Made by a program: the position numbers and the translations under genes
The notes under the pieces: model-generated
Database searches by the model: none
What the model was told of the DNA's origin: nothing
Seen by the model: only the letters and a program-made list of their open reading frames with translations
Part shown: positions 14,452-21,919 of the stretch, one piece after another
How positions within the stretch are numbered: position 1 is the first letter of the stretch
Layout of the letters: each line of letters begins with the position of its first letter
Assembly (NCBI GenBank): GCA_937876985.1
Contig: CALEFT010000004.1
Span: 1-22,060 of the forward strand
Reading direction: 5' to 3'
DNA from: an uncultured Clostridia bacterium
GTDB lineage: Bacteria; Bacillota; Clostridia; Saccharofermentanales; Saccharofermentanaceae
DNA: 22,060 bases

Positions 14452-15123
14452 TCATTCAACTTTCTCGAAAGCGTCAGCGCCATGCTTGCACCATGGGCAG
14501 ATGAAATCCTCTGGAATCTCTTCGCCCTCTGCACATTCGTACACGTAATTACAGATTGTGCAAACGTACTTGGTGCTTTTCGAGGCTGGCTTAGAGGAGG
14601 ATTCTGATGAAGATGCCGAAGCGGGCTTTGGCTTAACCTGCGACTGGTAGTACATGTAGGTCATGGACGGATCCTTGCTAAGCTCTTTGGTAGCAGTAAC
14701 CTTGGCGAAGAAAACCGTGTGGGTGCCAAGGTCGTTAGAAGAGACCACCTCGCAGAAAATCGCAGCGTTCGCACAGTCGTTAAGATATGGAAGACCGTCG
14801 TCAGCATAGCTTAGCTTGTCGTAGTTTGTGAACTTGTCTGTGTCGCGCGAGGACGCGAAGCCGAAGTGCTTAAACATGTCAAAGCCTGCCTTCGTGGACA
14901 AAATGGATACCGCGAACTTGCCCGTTTGCTTGATTAGCTCAGCGGTACGCGAAGAATTGTTGACCGCAATGCTCACCTGAAGCGGAGTGTCGGTTACTTG
15001 CGCAAACGTGTTGATGATGCACGCTGCCTTCAAAGCGTTACTATTTGTGCCCTCGCTTGTTGCTAGAACATAAAGGCCATATGGAACATTAAATAGTAGT
15101 TTTGCGTTAACTTGTTCACTCAT
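14452..15123 (-). CDS. hrb: Flavin reductase-rubredoxin fusion (high-molecular-weight rubredoxin type)
   Basis: This 223-aa protein has an N-terminal FMN-binding split-barrel flavin reductase domain (about residues 5-150; YGLYVLATSEG, INTFAQVTDTPLQVSIAV), a Ser/Lys-rich linker, and a short C-terminal rubredoxin (YVCTICNYVYE with EDFICPWCKHG). The two CxxC pairs bind iron. Such fusions pass electrons from NAD(P)H to FprA-type flavodiiron proteins, and fprA is the gene just upstream (27-bp gap), so the pair likely reduces O2 or NO. The symbol hrb follows the Moorella protein. A GCTTTTCGAG copy sits in the linker coding region. Confidence 0.88.
   Translation of the reverse strand: MSEQVNAKLLFNVPYGLYVLATSEGTNSNALKAACIINTFAQVTDTPLQVSIAVNNSSRTAELIKQTGKFAVSILSTKAGFDMFKHFGFASSRDTDKFTNYDKLSYADDGLPYLNDCANAAIFCEVVSSNDLGTHTVFFAKVTATKELSKDPSMTYMYYQSQVKPKPASASSSESSSKPASKSTKYVCTICNYVYECAEGEEIPEDFICPWCKHGADAFEKVE
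14575..14584 (+). repeat. GCTTTTCGAG 10-mer, copy 6 (inside hrb)
   Basis: Exact copy, opposite to the gene strand, read there as codons TCG-AAA-AGC in the Ser/Lys linker. Confidence 0.75.
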
Positions 15124-15150
15124 AATTAAACCTCTTTCTTCATCTGCCCT

Positions 15151-16380
15151 TCAAAGTGGTGCAGGAATTGTTGCAAGAAGCTGATTCTTCCACTCCTCGT
15201 AGTTTGCCATATCTGTTGACTTAAGACTAGATTTGAATGATAGATCCTTGTCGAGAATTGTTGAATTCTTAAGGCCTGACAAGATTTCTCTCATGCCGCG
15301 TGCTGCAACTGGTGCCCAAGAACCATTCTCTGCAAGCGCGAATGTCCTATTAGCTAGCTGTCTATTTTTAAGTTCCTCGCATAGTGTCGCGATTGGTGTA
15401 AATAGCATCGCGTCATGCGTGATGGACAAAATTGCAATATGGCTATATTCGAAGGCAGCCGACACAATATAAGAAACATCCATTCTTGTCGCGTCGAGAA
15501 TCTTTGTCTTCACGCCCTTGTCATTTAAGTCACTAGCAAGCTTTAGCGCCGCCTTAGCAGTATTTCCGTAGATGCTTCCAAACACGATAAGCACGCCATT
15601 TACTTCTGGCTCATAACTTGCCCATGCCTGATATTTGTTAAGGAATAGGCCAAAGCCGCCCTCGTCGTCATTTCTCCAAAGAAGTCCATGTAGTGGTGCA
15701 ACAATCTTAATATCCTTGAAGTTTGTAACAACCTTATTGAGTGCATTTTTTACCTGGAGGCCGTATTTTCCAACGATATTTGTGTAGTATCTTCTCGCCT
15801 CGCCCACATATTCGTCAAAAATCTCGCGACTTCCAAAGAGCTCGCCATCGTCCGCGCCAAAGCTACCAAACGCGTCAGCACTAAAGAGCACACCCGAAGA
15901 AGGCAAGTACGACATCACAACCTCCGGCCAGTGTACCATCGGAGTCTCAATAAACATGAGCTTGTCGCTTCCAATCTCTAGCTCACTTCCCTCCTTGATA
16001 AGATGCAATCTGTCGTCTGCCTTAAGCTTTGCTGCTAATTCTTCCTCGAACTGCTCGAAAAGCCTAAACGCCTTCTCAGAAATCACGAGCTTACATTCTG
16101 GATATTTCTCTAGCACCATATAAGCTGTCGCAGAGTGGTCTGGCTCCATATGTGAAACCACAAGAAAATCTAATCCTCTGTCGCCAAGGACCTCCTCTAC
16201 GTTATCAATCAACGTTCTTCCAATTGCAAGGTCTACCGCATCCATAAGCACCGTCTTCTCATCGACGATAAGATACGAGTTGTAAGTAACTCCTGCTGGC
16301 AAAGGATATGCTCCCTCGAACAAATCCAAATGGCGATCACTGCCACCTACATAATAAATGTTTTCTGTAATTTTCTTCAT
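15151..16380 (-). CDS. fprA: FprA-type flavodiiron protein (O2/NO reductase)
   Basis: This 409-aa A-type flavoprotein has an N-terminal metallo-beta-lactamase-like diiron domain and a C-terminal flavodoxin domain. Expected iron ligands are all visible: His77, Glu79, Asp81 and His82 in SHMEPDHS, His150, Asp169 in SADAFGSFG and His231 in APLHGLLW. The FMN loop GSIYGNTAKAA is at 268-278. It reduces O2 to water or NO to N2O in anaerobes and receives electrons from the flavin reductase-rubredoxin fusion next downstream. ATG follows AAAGGGG. A TATAAT at 16417-16422 and a perfect inverted repeat overlapping the -35 position suggest regulated expression. Confidence 0.95.
   Translation of the reverse strand: MKKITENIYYVGGSDRHLDLFEGAYPLPAGVTYNSYLIVDEKTVLMDAVDLAIGRTLIDNVEEVLGDRGLDFLVVSHMEPDHSATAYMVLEKYPECKLVISEKAFRLFEQFEEELAAKLKADDRLHLIKEGSELEIGSDKLMFIETPMVHWPEVVMSYLPSSGVLFSADAFGSFGADDGELFGSREIFDEYVGEARRYYTNIVGKYGLQVKNALNKVVTNFKDIKIVAPLHGLLWRNDDEGGFGLFLNKYQAWASYEPEVNGVLIVFGSIYGNTAKAALKLASDLNDKGVKTKILDATRMDVSYIVSAAFEYSHIAILSITHDAMLFTPIATLCEELKNRQLANRTFALAENGSWAPVAARGMREILSGLKNSTILDKDLSFKSSLKSTDMANYEEWKNQLLATIPAPL
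16054..16063 (-). repeat. GCTTTTCGAG 10-mer, copy 7 (inside fprA)
   Basis: Exact copy on the coding strand, read as CTT-TTC-GAG (Leu-Phe-Glu), a different codon phase from copies 6 and 8. Confidence 0.75.
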
Positions 16381-16416
16381 TTTTGTTCCCCTTTCTGCTT
16401 TGTTCTTTCTCTCTAT

Positions 16417-16422
16417 ATTATA
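16417..16422 (-). promoter_or_regulatory. -10 element of the fprA promoter
   Basis: TATAAT on the minus strand, 36 bp ahead of the ATG. No good -35 hexamer is present 17 bp upstream; that position falls in the inverted repeat at 16437-16452. Confidence 0.5.
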
Positions 16423-16436
16423 AAGGTATTGTAGCT

Positions 16437-16452
16437 TTTTCGCATTCGAAAA
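16437..16452. promoter_or_regulatory. Perfect inverted repeat overlapping the fprA -35 region (candidate operator)
   Basis: TTTTCG and CGAAAA are separated by CATT, giving a 16-bp dyad. Its position over the expected -35 of fprA fits a repressor or activator site. The regulator is unknown. Confidence 0.45.
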
Positions 16453-16487
16453 TACTGCTTCTTTGTGGCAAGTTCTCTCGCAAAAAT

Positions 16488-18827
16488 CTACCGCGACAAT
16501 CTTAAACTATTAAGCACTACACTTATACTACTAAAGCCCATCGCGGCGGCAGCGAACATCGGACTCATAACAAGCCCAAGCCCAGCGAAAACCCCTGCCG
16601 CAACTGGTATCAGAATAATGTTGTACAAGAACGCCCACATCAGGTTTTGCTTAATGATTCGAAGCATTCTTCGCGACATAGTTATCGAGTCTACTAGGCT
16701 AGACAAATTGCTATTCATCAAGACTACCTGCGCACTTTCTACTGCGATATTACTTCCACTTCCAATCGCGATTCCGACATCACTAGCAGCCAATGCTGGC
16801 GCGTCGTTGATTCCGTCGCCGACCATCGCTAACAAGCCTTCGCTTCTGTCCTTGATAGAGGACACCGCCTCCGACTTACCCTCTGGCCTAACCTCAGAAA
16901 CAATCCTATCGGCATCAATTCCGACCTCATCGGCAATCAGCCTAGCCGCACTTTGTTTGTCGCCAGTAATCATGTAGACATTTATGCCCATCTCGCTAAG
17001 CTTTCCAATCGCGCCCGAAGAATCCTCTCTAGCACTATCAGCAACATAAATCGCACCGACAAATTCCCCGTCACGCGCCACTAGTAGGCTAGTCTCTAAT
17101 CTTCTTAGCACCCCATCGAAAAGCACTCCATTATCCTCAAGCAAGGCATTGTTTCCTACCAAATACTTGTGTCCGTCTACTGTCGAGACCATACCCTTAC
17201 CCGGTATCTCGGAAACCTCGATGAATTTCTCAATCTTAGTCGCATCAAATACGCCCTTATCCTTCGCATATGTAACGACTGACCTCGCAAGCGGATGACT
17301 GCTGTTTTGCTCAATTAGTGCAACGTCACGTAGCACCTCGTCGTCAACATCGCAAAGCACGACCTCTGGCCTACCGACCGTAATGGTGCCAGTCTTATCA
17401 AGTGCAATATCGCTAATGCGAGCTAACTGCTCGACTGCCTCGCCAGACTTGAAAAGTATCCCCTTCTTAACAGAAGCACCTGTTCCAAGCAATATCGCAA
17501 GCGGAGTCGCAAGTCCCATCGCACATGGACACGACACGACCAAAACCGCTACCATTCTGCTTATCACAAACTCAATATCTTGACCAAGAAGCGCCCAAAC
17601 AATCGCCGTCACGATACTGATACCAATAACAACTGGAACGAATACACCAGCCACCTTGTCTGCGATGTTGGCGATTGGAGCTTTTCGAGCGTTGGTGGTC
17701 TCAACAAGCTCAATTACGCGCGACAAGGTCGAGCTAGAACCAACACCCGTCGACCTAACGATGGCGTTACCTGAAGTTACAACCGTACCAGATACCACAT
17801 CACATCTCGTGTCATTAGCACAAGGCTTACTCCCGTTAGGCTCGTTCTCATTAGACTTGTTCGCACTAATCGATACAGGAATGCTCTCGCCAGTAATGAA
17901 GGCCTCGTCGACCAACACGTGACCGCTAACAACAATGCCGTCAGCAGGAACAACATCCGCAGCAGAAATCAAGAACAAATCGCCAACCTCAAGCACATTC
18001 GGAGAAACCTTAGTCGGGTTAGAGCCCTGCTCGTCGTCGACCACAGTGATTTTTGAAGGCAAAAGCATCGCGAGCGCCATCTGACTATTATTCGTACCGC
18101 GCCTAGCCATCGCATCGAACATTCTACCAAGGCAGACAATCGTGAGCACCATGGCCGCCGACTCAAAATAGTACGCATGGTAGAACGCCTCCACCGCTGC
18201 AACATCGTTAGCAGAAAGATTTATCGCGATATATATTAGCTGATAAAGCCCGAACAAAACAGACGCCGCGCCGCCAAGAGCAATGAGCGTATCCATATTC
18301 GCTGACCCCTTGAACAAATGCTTAAAGCCGACAACAAAAAACTCTCGGTTAATAATGAGTACCGGAATCGTGAGCAAAAGCTGCACAACACCATACAAAA
18401 CCAAGTTCTCGGTACCACCAAAAGTGTCCACCAAAAACCTTGGCGGCTCAACACCAAACCAGCCAAAATACATCTCGTACATCGCGAGAAAATTAAGCGG
18501 AATCAGGCACAAAAGCGACCACACAAAGCGCCACCTAAGACTCAAAATCCTGTCAACTGCCTCTGCATCCATCTTAAGAAGCTTGTCCTTGAAAGTCTTG
18601 TCATCGACCACAATCGGATAGCCTGCGCCGCTTACCGCATCGAGCACAGCCGCCTGAACATCCGAAGCCTTGAAGCCGTCAGCATCGAAGCTAACCTCCA
18701 ACGTCGCAAGAGACAAATTCACTACCGCCGACAAAACTCCGTCGACCTTGCCTGCCGCCTGCTCGACTCTCGCCTGGCACGCCGCACAATTCATTCCGGA
18801 AACACTGAACTTAATCTGCCTAACCAT
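16488..18827 (-). CDS. copA: Copper-translocating P-type ATPase
   Basis: This 779-aa P1B-type ATPase has one N-terminal heavy-metal domain with GMNCAAC (Cys14, Cys17), eight expected membrane helices, the actuator TGES (312-315), the ion-binding CPC (Cys433-Pro-Cys435), the phosphorylation site DKTGT (Asp477), an HP dipeptide in NSSHPLARS, and GDGINDAPAL near residue 685. CPC with this N-domain points to Cu(I) export. An Asn/Ser-rich loop (about 323-343) containing two extra Cys is inserted after TGES. No copper repressor or chaperone gene is beside it. ATG follows GGAGA. The stop is 107 bp from fprA. Confidence 0.95.
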   Translation of the reverse strand: MVRQIKFSVSGMNCAACQARVEQAAGKVDGVLSAVVNLSLATLEVSFDADGFKASDVQAAVLDAVSGAGYPIVVDDKTFKDKLLKMDAEAVDRILSLRWRFVWSLLCLIPLNFLAMYEMYFGWFGVEPPRFLVDTFGGTENLVLYGVVQLLLTIPVLIINREFFVVGFKHLFKGSANMDTLIALGGAASVLFGLYQLIYIAINLSANDVAAVEAFYHAYYFESAAMVLTIVCLGRMFDAMARRGTNNSQMALAMLLPSKITVVDDEQGSNPTKVSPNVLEVGDLFLISAADVVPADGIVVSGHVLVDEAFITGESIPVSISANKSNENEPNGSKPCANDTRCDVVSGTVVTSGNAIVRSTGVGSSSTLSRVIELVETTNARKAPIANIADKVAGVFVPVVIGISIVTAIVWALLGQDIEFVISRMVAVLVVSCPCAMGLATPLAILLGTGASVKKGILFKSGEAVEQLARISDIALDKTGTITVGRPEVVLCDVDDEVLRDVALIEQNSSHPLARSVVTYAKDKGVFDATKIEKFIEVSEIPGKGMVSTVDGHKYLVGNNALLEDNGVLFDGVLRRLETSLLVARDGEFVGAIYVADSAREDSSGAIGKLSEMGINVYMITGDKQSAARLIADEVGIDADRIVSEVRPEGKSEAVSSIKDRSEGLLAMVGDGINDAPALAASDVGIAIGSGSNIAVESAQVVLMNSNLSSLVDSITMSRRMLRIIKQNLMWAFLYNIILIPVAAGVFAGLGLVMSPMFAAAAMGFSSISVVLNSLRLSR
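17680..17689 (+). repeat. GCTTTTCGAG 10-mer, copy 8 (inside copA)
   Basis: Exact copy opposite to the gene strand, read there within codons for Ala-Arg-Lys-Ala. Confidence 0.75.
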
Positions 18828-18884
18828 ATTTGTCTCTCCAGTTTTTGCTATTTCTTTCTACTAGCAAGTTAACACAACTGCCCC

Positions 18885-18894
18885 CTCGAAAAGC
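18885..18894 (-). repeat. GCTTTTCGAG 10-mer, copy 9
   Basis: Exact minus-strand copy, continued as GGGGG, upstream of copA and co-oriented with it. Confidence 0.8.
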
Positions 18895-18961
18895 GTAACA
18901 ATTGTTCCAAATAAAATCTTTCGCATTCTTTCTTGGACATATGTCTCTTTGCCTTTTATAC

Positions 18962-18990
18962 TTTACTATCAAAAGCAATTCTAATATAAT
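18962..18990 (+). promoter_or_regulatory. Candidate promoter of the solute-binding protein
   Basis: TTTACT (18962-18967) and TATAAT (18985-18990) are separated by 17 bp, giving a leader of roughly 110 nt before the ATG at 19107. Confidence 0.4.
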
Positions 18991-19083
18991 CAACTAGTAT
19001 TTTTCATCCCAAATCAAACCCAAAGTCGATTATTCTTACAATATCGAAACGGCACAGTAGGTATGGGATGAAGGCAAGCAAAT

Positions 19084-19093
19084 GCTTTTCGAG
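19084..19093 (+). repeat. GCTTTTCGAG 10-mer, copy 10
   Basis: Exact copy, continued as AAGGAG, which is the ribosome site of the solute-binding protein. The same arrangement is seen at pflA. Confidence 0.8.
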
Positions 19094-19106
19094 AAGGAGA
19101 AAAAAC

Positions 19107-19877
19107 ATGAAGAAGTTATTAGCTACAATTCTTAGTGCAGTTCTTCTATGCGGTGCGCTCGTAGGCTGCTCCAAGGAAGATGATTCCAAGAAGCTAGTTG
19201 TTGGATTCGACCAAGAGTTCCCACCAATGGGTTTTGTTGACGAGAACGGCGACTACGTTGGATTTGACCTCGACGTTGCAGAAGAAGTTGCAAACAGACT
19301 TGGCATGGAGTTTGTTGCACAGCCAATCGCATGGGACGCGAAGGACGTAGAGCTTGAGTCCGGCAACATTGACTGCATCTGGAACGGCTTTACAATGAAC
19401 AACCGTGAGACACAGTACACATGGTCTGAGCCATACATGGACAACGCACAGATCGTACTCGTTCGCCCGGATTCCGGAATTACAACACTTGCAGACCTTG
19501 AGGGTGCAATCGTTTGCGTACAGAAGGATTCCTCTGGACTTGCAGCACTTGAGGACAACCCAGAACTAACAGCTACTTTCGGTGACTTGATTCAGGTAGA
19601 TTCATATTTGAACGCAATCATGGAGCTAGAGTCTGGTGCAGTTGACGCAGTAGTAATGGATGAGCTCGTTGCATTCTATGAGTGCGGAGCTGCTGACGGC
19701 GAGTTCCTAATTCTTGACGAGGCAATTTCCTCTGAGCAGTATGGCGTAGGCTTCCTCCTCGGAAACGAAGAGCTCCGTGACCAGGTACAGGCTACACTTG
19801 AGGAAATGGCAGCAGATGGCACACTCGCAGAAATCTCTATCGAGTGGTTCGGCGAGGACATCACAACTATTGGCTAA
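19107..19877 (+). CDS. Amino-acid ABC transporter substrate-binding lipoprotein
   Basis: Start ATG 19107 is chosen over an upstream in-frame ATG (19068) because AAGGAG lies 7 bp before it and the product then opens with a lipoprotein signal, MKKLLATILSAVLL followed by lipobox LVGC. The mature part is a family 3 solute-binding protein: VGFDQEFPPMGFVDENGDYV, DLDVAEEVANRLG, and IDCIWNGFTMNNRE are typical of polar amino-acid binders. It would be anchored outside the membrane. Neither permease nor ATPase follows; a strong terminator ends the transcript, so it must work with a transporter encoded elsewhere. Specific ligand unknown. Confidence 0.92.
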   Translation: MKKLLATILSAVLLCGALVGCSKEDDSKKLVVGFDQEFPPMGFVDENGDYVGFDLDVAEEVANRLGMEFVAQPIAWDAKDVELESGNIDCIWNGFTMNNRETQYTWSEPYMDNAQIVLVRPDSGITTLADLEGAIVCVQKDSSGLAALEDNPELTATFGDLIQVDSYLNAIMELESGAVDAVVMDELVAFYECGAADGEFLILDEAISSEQYGVGFLLGNEELRDQVQATLEEMAADGTLAEISIEWFGEDITTIG

Positions 19878-19914
19878 TAACATATATTAGCTAATCACCT
19901 ATTTGAACATTTAA

Positions 19915-19946
19915 GGTCTCCAGGGCATCCTGGAGGCCTTTTTGTT
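19915..19946 (+). terminator. Intrinsic terminator of the solute-binding protein gene
   Basis: GGTCTCCAGG (19915-19924), loop GCAT, CCTGGAGGCC (19929-19938), followed by TTTTTGTT. Confidence 0.92.
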
Positions 19947-20173
19947 GATAGATTTGTTTCCTTGTATTCCACGAATATTTTCAATCAAAAAGAATTAAAA
20001 CATCCTTATGGCATGACGAGTGCTATTAAAAATTATGAATGATTTGCAAACAACATCTTGTAATTAGCACTACAGACTTGATTCTCGAGATTGTTAGTTC
20101 TAATCTTTTTATACTTATAGGCTTAAGCGACTAACGCTAACGATGCTTTTTCTATTAGCAAGGAGGCAGGACA

Positions 20174-20977
20174 ATGAACATTTCACATTTAATAAAATTT
20201 CAGAAGATAATAACTTGTTTAATTTGTGCTATATTCATGATTATATTGATTCCTGTAACTTCACGAGGAAGTGTTACGGCAGGTACATACGATTATTTTG
20301 AGTATGAAGTTAATGCTGATAATACTATTACGATAACAGGTTGTTTTGGATCAAACATAATAGATTTTTATGACTTAAATCTAAATCCTAATCTTGAAAT
20401 ACCAGCAGAAATAGGCGGGAAGCCTGTAACTTCGATTGGTCAGAGTGCATTCAGTGGTTGTTATTTTTTAGAAAGCATAACAATTCCAGATAGTATAACA
20501 TCAATTGGTCCGAGCGCATTCTCTTTTTGTGGGGCATTAAAGAATATCACAATACCAGAAGGTATCACTTCAATTGAATATTCGACATTTGCTCATTGTG
20601 TATCATTAGAGAACATAACAATCCCAGATAGTGTCACTTCAATTGGTGAGGAGGCATTTTTTTATTGTAGATCTCTAAAGAATATCACTATCCCAAATAG
20701 TGTTGAAGCTATAGGGGACAGAGCTTTTTATAATTGTACATCGCTAGAGAATGTAGTAATACCAGAAAGTGTTACTTCAATTGGCGATAGTGTGTTTGGG
20801 ACACGACCAACGTTTGTCAATGATTTTTCTATATTAGATTATTTTCGGGATACAGAGTTAGTAATCGCATTTATTATCGTTCTAATAATTATTCTATGTG
20901 TCTTATTATGTGTCTCATTGATTATTAGAAAGATTAAAAAAAGAAAAAAGACAATACCAACAAATAAACAGATGTAA
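20174..20977 (+). CDS. BspA-type leucine-rich-repeat membrane protein
   Basis: This 267-aa protein has an N-terminal hydrophobic segment (about 10-29; signal peptide or anchor), a short domain (33-75), then about five 23-residue LRR_5 repeats (about 75-208) of the form SLENITIPDSVTSIGEEAF, a C-terminal transmembrane helix (229-251) and a basic cytoplasmic tail (RKIKKRKK). The repeat domain would face outside, as in BspA-like adhesins, but at six short repeats it is small. ATG follows AAGGAGG. The gene stands alone between terminators. Its AT-rich codon use differs from the solute-binding protein gene and resembles the left island, suggesting accessory origin. Confidence 0.88.
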   Translation: MNISHLIKFQKIITCLICAIFMIILIPVTSRGSVTAGTYDYFEYEVNADNTITITGCFGSNIIDFYDLNLNPNLEIPAEIGGKPVTSIGQSAFSGCYFLESITIPDSITSIGPSAFSFCGALKNITIPEGITSIEYSTFAHCVSLENITIPDSVTSIGEEAFFYCRSLKNITIPNSVEAIGDRAFYNCTSLENVVIPESVTSIGDSVFGTRPTFVNDFSILDYFRDTELVIAFIIVLIIILCVLLCVSLIIRKIKKRKKTIPTNKQM

Positions 20978-20990
20978 ATCCGAAGGAGAA

Positions 20991-21028
20991 ATACCCGGAG
21001 TCGTAGAGGCATTCCGGGTATATTTTTT
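20991..21028 (+). terminator. Intrinsic terminator of the LRR gene
   Basis: ATACCCGGA (20991-20999) pairs with TCCGGGTAT (21013-21021), followed by ATTTTTT. Confidence 0.88.
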
Positions 21029-21086
21029 ACTTATTCCACGAATAACTAACCAAAAAGCTGGAATAATCTAACTCTCCTCGTAGCTA

Positions 21087-21278
21087 CTATTTTACTTCTT
21101 CATATCCAGAAAACTTTAACGCCTCGATTAACTCCTCTTCACTCTTGTAGCCTAGTCGCTTAATATCTTTCCTCTCGATGTGCGTTTTGTCTCCTATATA
21201 TGTCTGGATTTTAACTTCGCCTTGCTGGATCTCTTTTACGATTACTCCGTCTACTGTTTGGATGCGTAATGTAATCAA
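21087..21278 (-). CDS. Small hypothetical protein (63 aa), TTG start
   Basis: The frame starts at TTG 21276-21278, supported by AAGGAG about 9 bp upstream and by the lack of any ATG. The peptide starts ITLRIQTVDGVIVKEIQQGE and looks like a compact beta-beta-alpha fold: two or three strands, then a helix (SEEELIEALKF). It has no Cys, signal or membrane segment. It lies alone, convergent with the LRR gene and 135 bp downstream of the lipoprotein gene. The family was not recognised. Confidence 0.6.
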   Translation of the reverse strand: MITLRIQTVDGVIVKEIQQGEVKIQTYIGDKTHIERKDIKRLGYKSEEELIEALKFSGYEEVK

Positions 21279-21413
21279 TTTACTCGACTCCTTATAGGTT
21301 GGTATGGTTACTATTTTACATGGTGAAGGGGATTGGAAGAGACGTGGATAAATAAAGGAAGATATTTAAATAAATTGTTTGCTTTGTACTTGGATTATAG
21401 GATATAACGATAA

Positions 21414-21917
21414 TTAATATTGAGCTTCTCCTACGAGTAAGATAAGCTCATCATTGCCCCATAAACGTATGCAATTCATTCCGATAATACTTTCGTCTTC
21501 AGAATAAGCCAATACTACATTGAATGTAAATTCGGTCAGACCACCATTATTCAAATTGCTCACATGGATTCCTAAAATATCTCTAGTCCACTCACCGTAA
21601 TCCCAAGCACGATTTCTTCCACCTATGCTCAAATCAAGCGTTTCTCTATCCTCTATCGTATAATCGCCCCATATTTCGAATAATTCATCTATTTCTTCAT
21701 CGAAGTCATCCGTGTCCCTCACGGCTTCACAGAACATAGACTTTAATCCTTCTTTGTCTCCAGCCTCAAGATAGTCTAATATCTCATATGCATAGCGCTC
21801 GCCCATAGACTCTGAGGATTCATAATTCTCAATCTGATCCATCTTAAGTTTTATTTCACTACATCCTGATAGAAGAAGTGTGAGCATTAATAGTATTGCT
21901 AGTATTATCTTTTTCAT
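21414..21917 (-). CDS. DUF5104-like lipoprotein
   Basis: This 167-aa protein has a clear lipoprotein signal (MKKIILAILLMLTLLLSGC, lipobox LSGC, Cys19). The mature part contains a helical segment with YEILDYLEAGDKEGLKSMF and DDFDEEIDELFEIWGDYTIE, which fits my recollection of DUF5104 lipoproteins of Firmicutes, then a beta-rich NTF2-like C-terminus. The function is unknown. ATG follows AAGGAG that lies within the end of the upstream gene, only 2 bp away, so the two are coupled. Confidence 0.75.
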   Translation of the reverse strand: MKKIILAILLMLTLLLSGCSEIKLKMDQIENYESSESMGERYAYEILDYLEAGDKEGLKSMFCEAVRDTDDFDEEIDELFEIWGDYTIEDRETLDLSIGGRNRAWDYGEWTRDILGIHVSNLNNGGLTEFTFNVVLAYSEDESIIGMNCIRLWGNDELILLVGEAQY

Positions 21918-21919
21918 AA

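Noticed and set aside
17580..18872. Plus-strand frames up to 184 codons across copA
   Set aside because: These are antisense to a full-length, motif-complete ATPase and have no features of their own.
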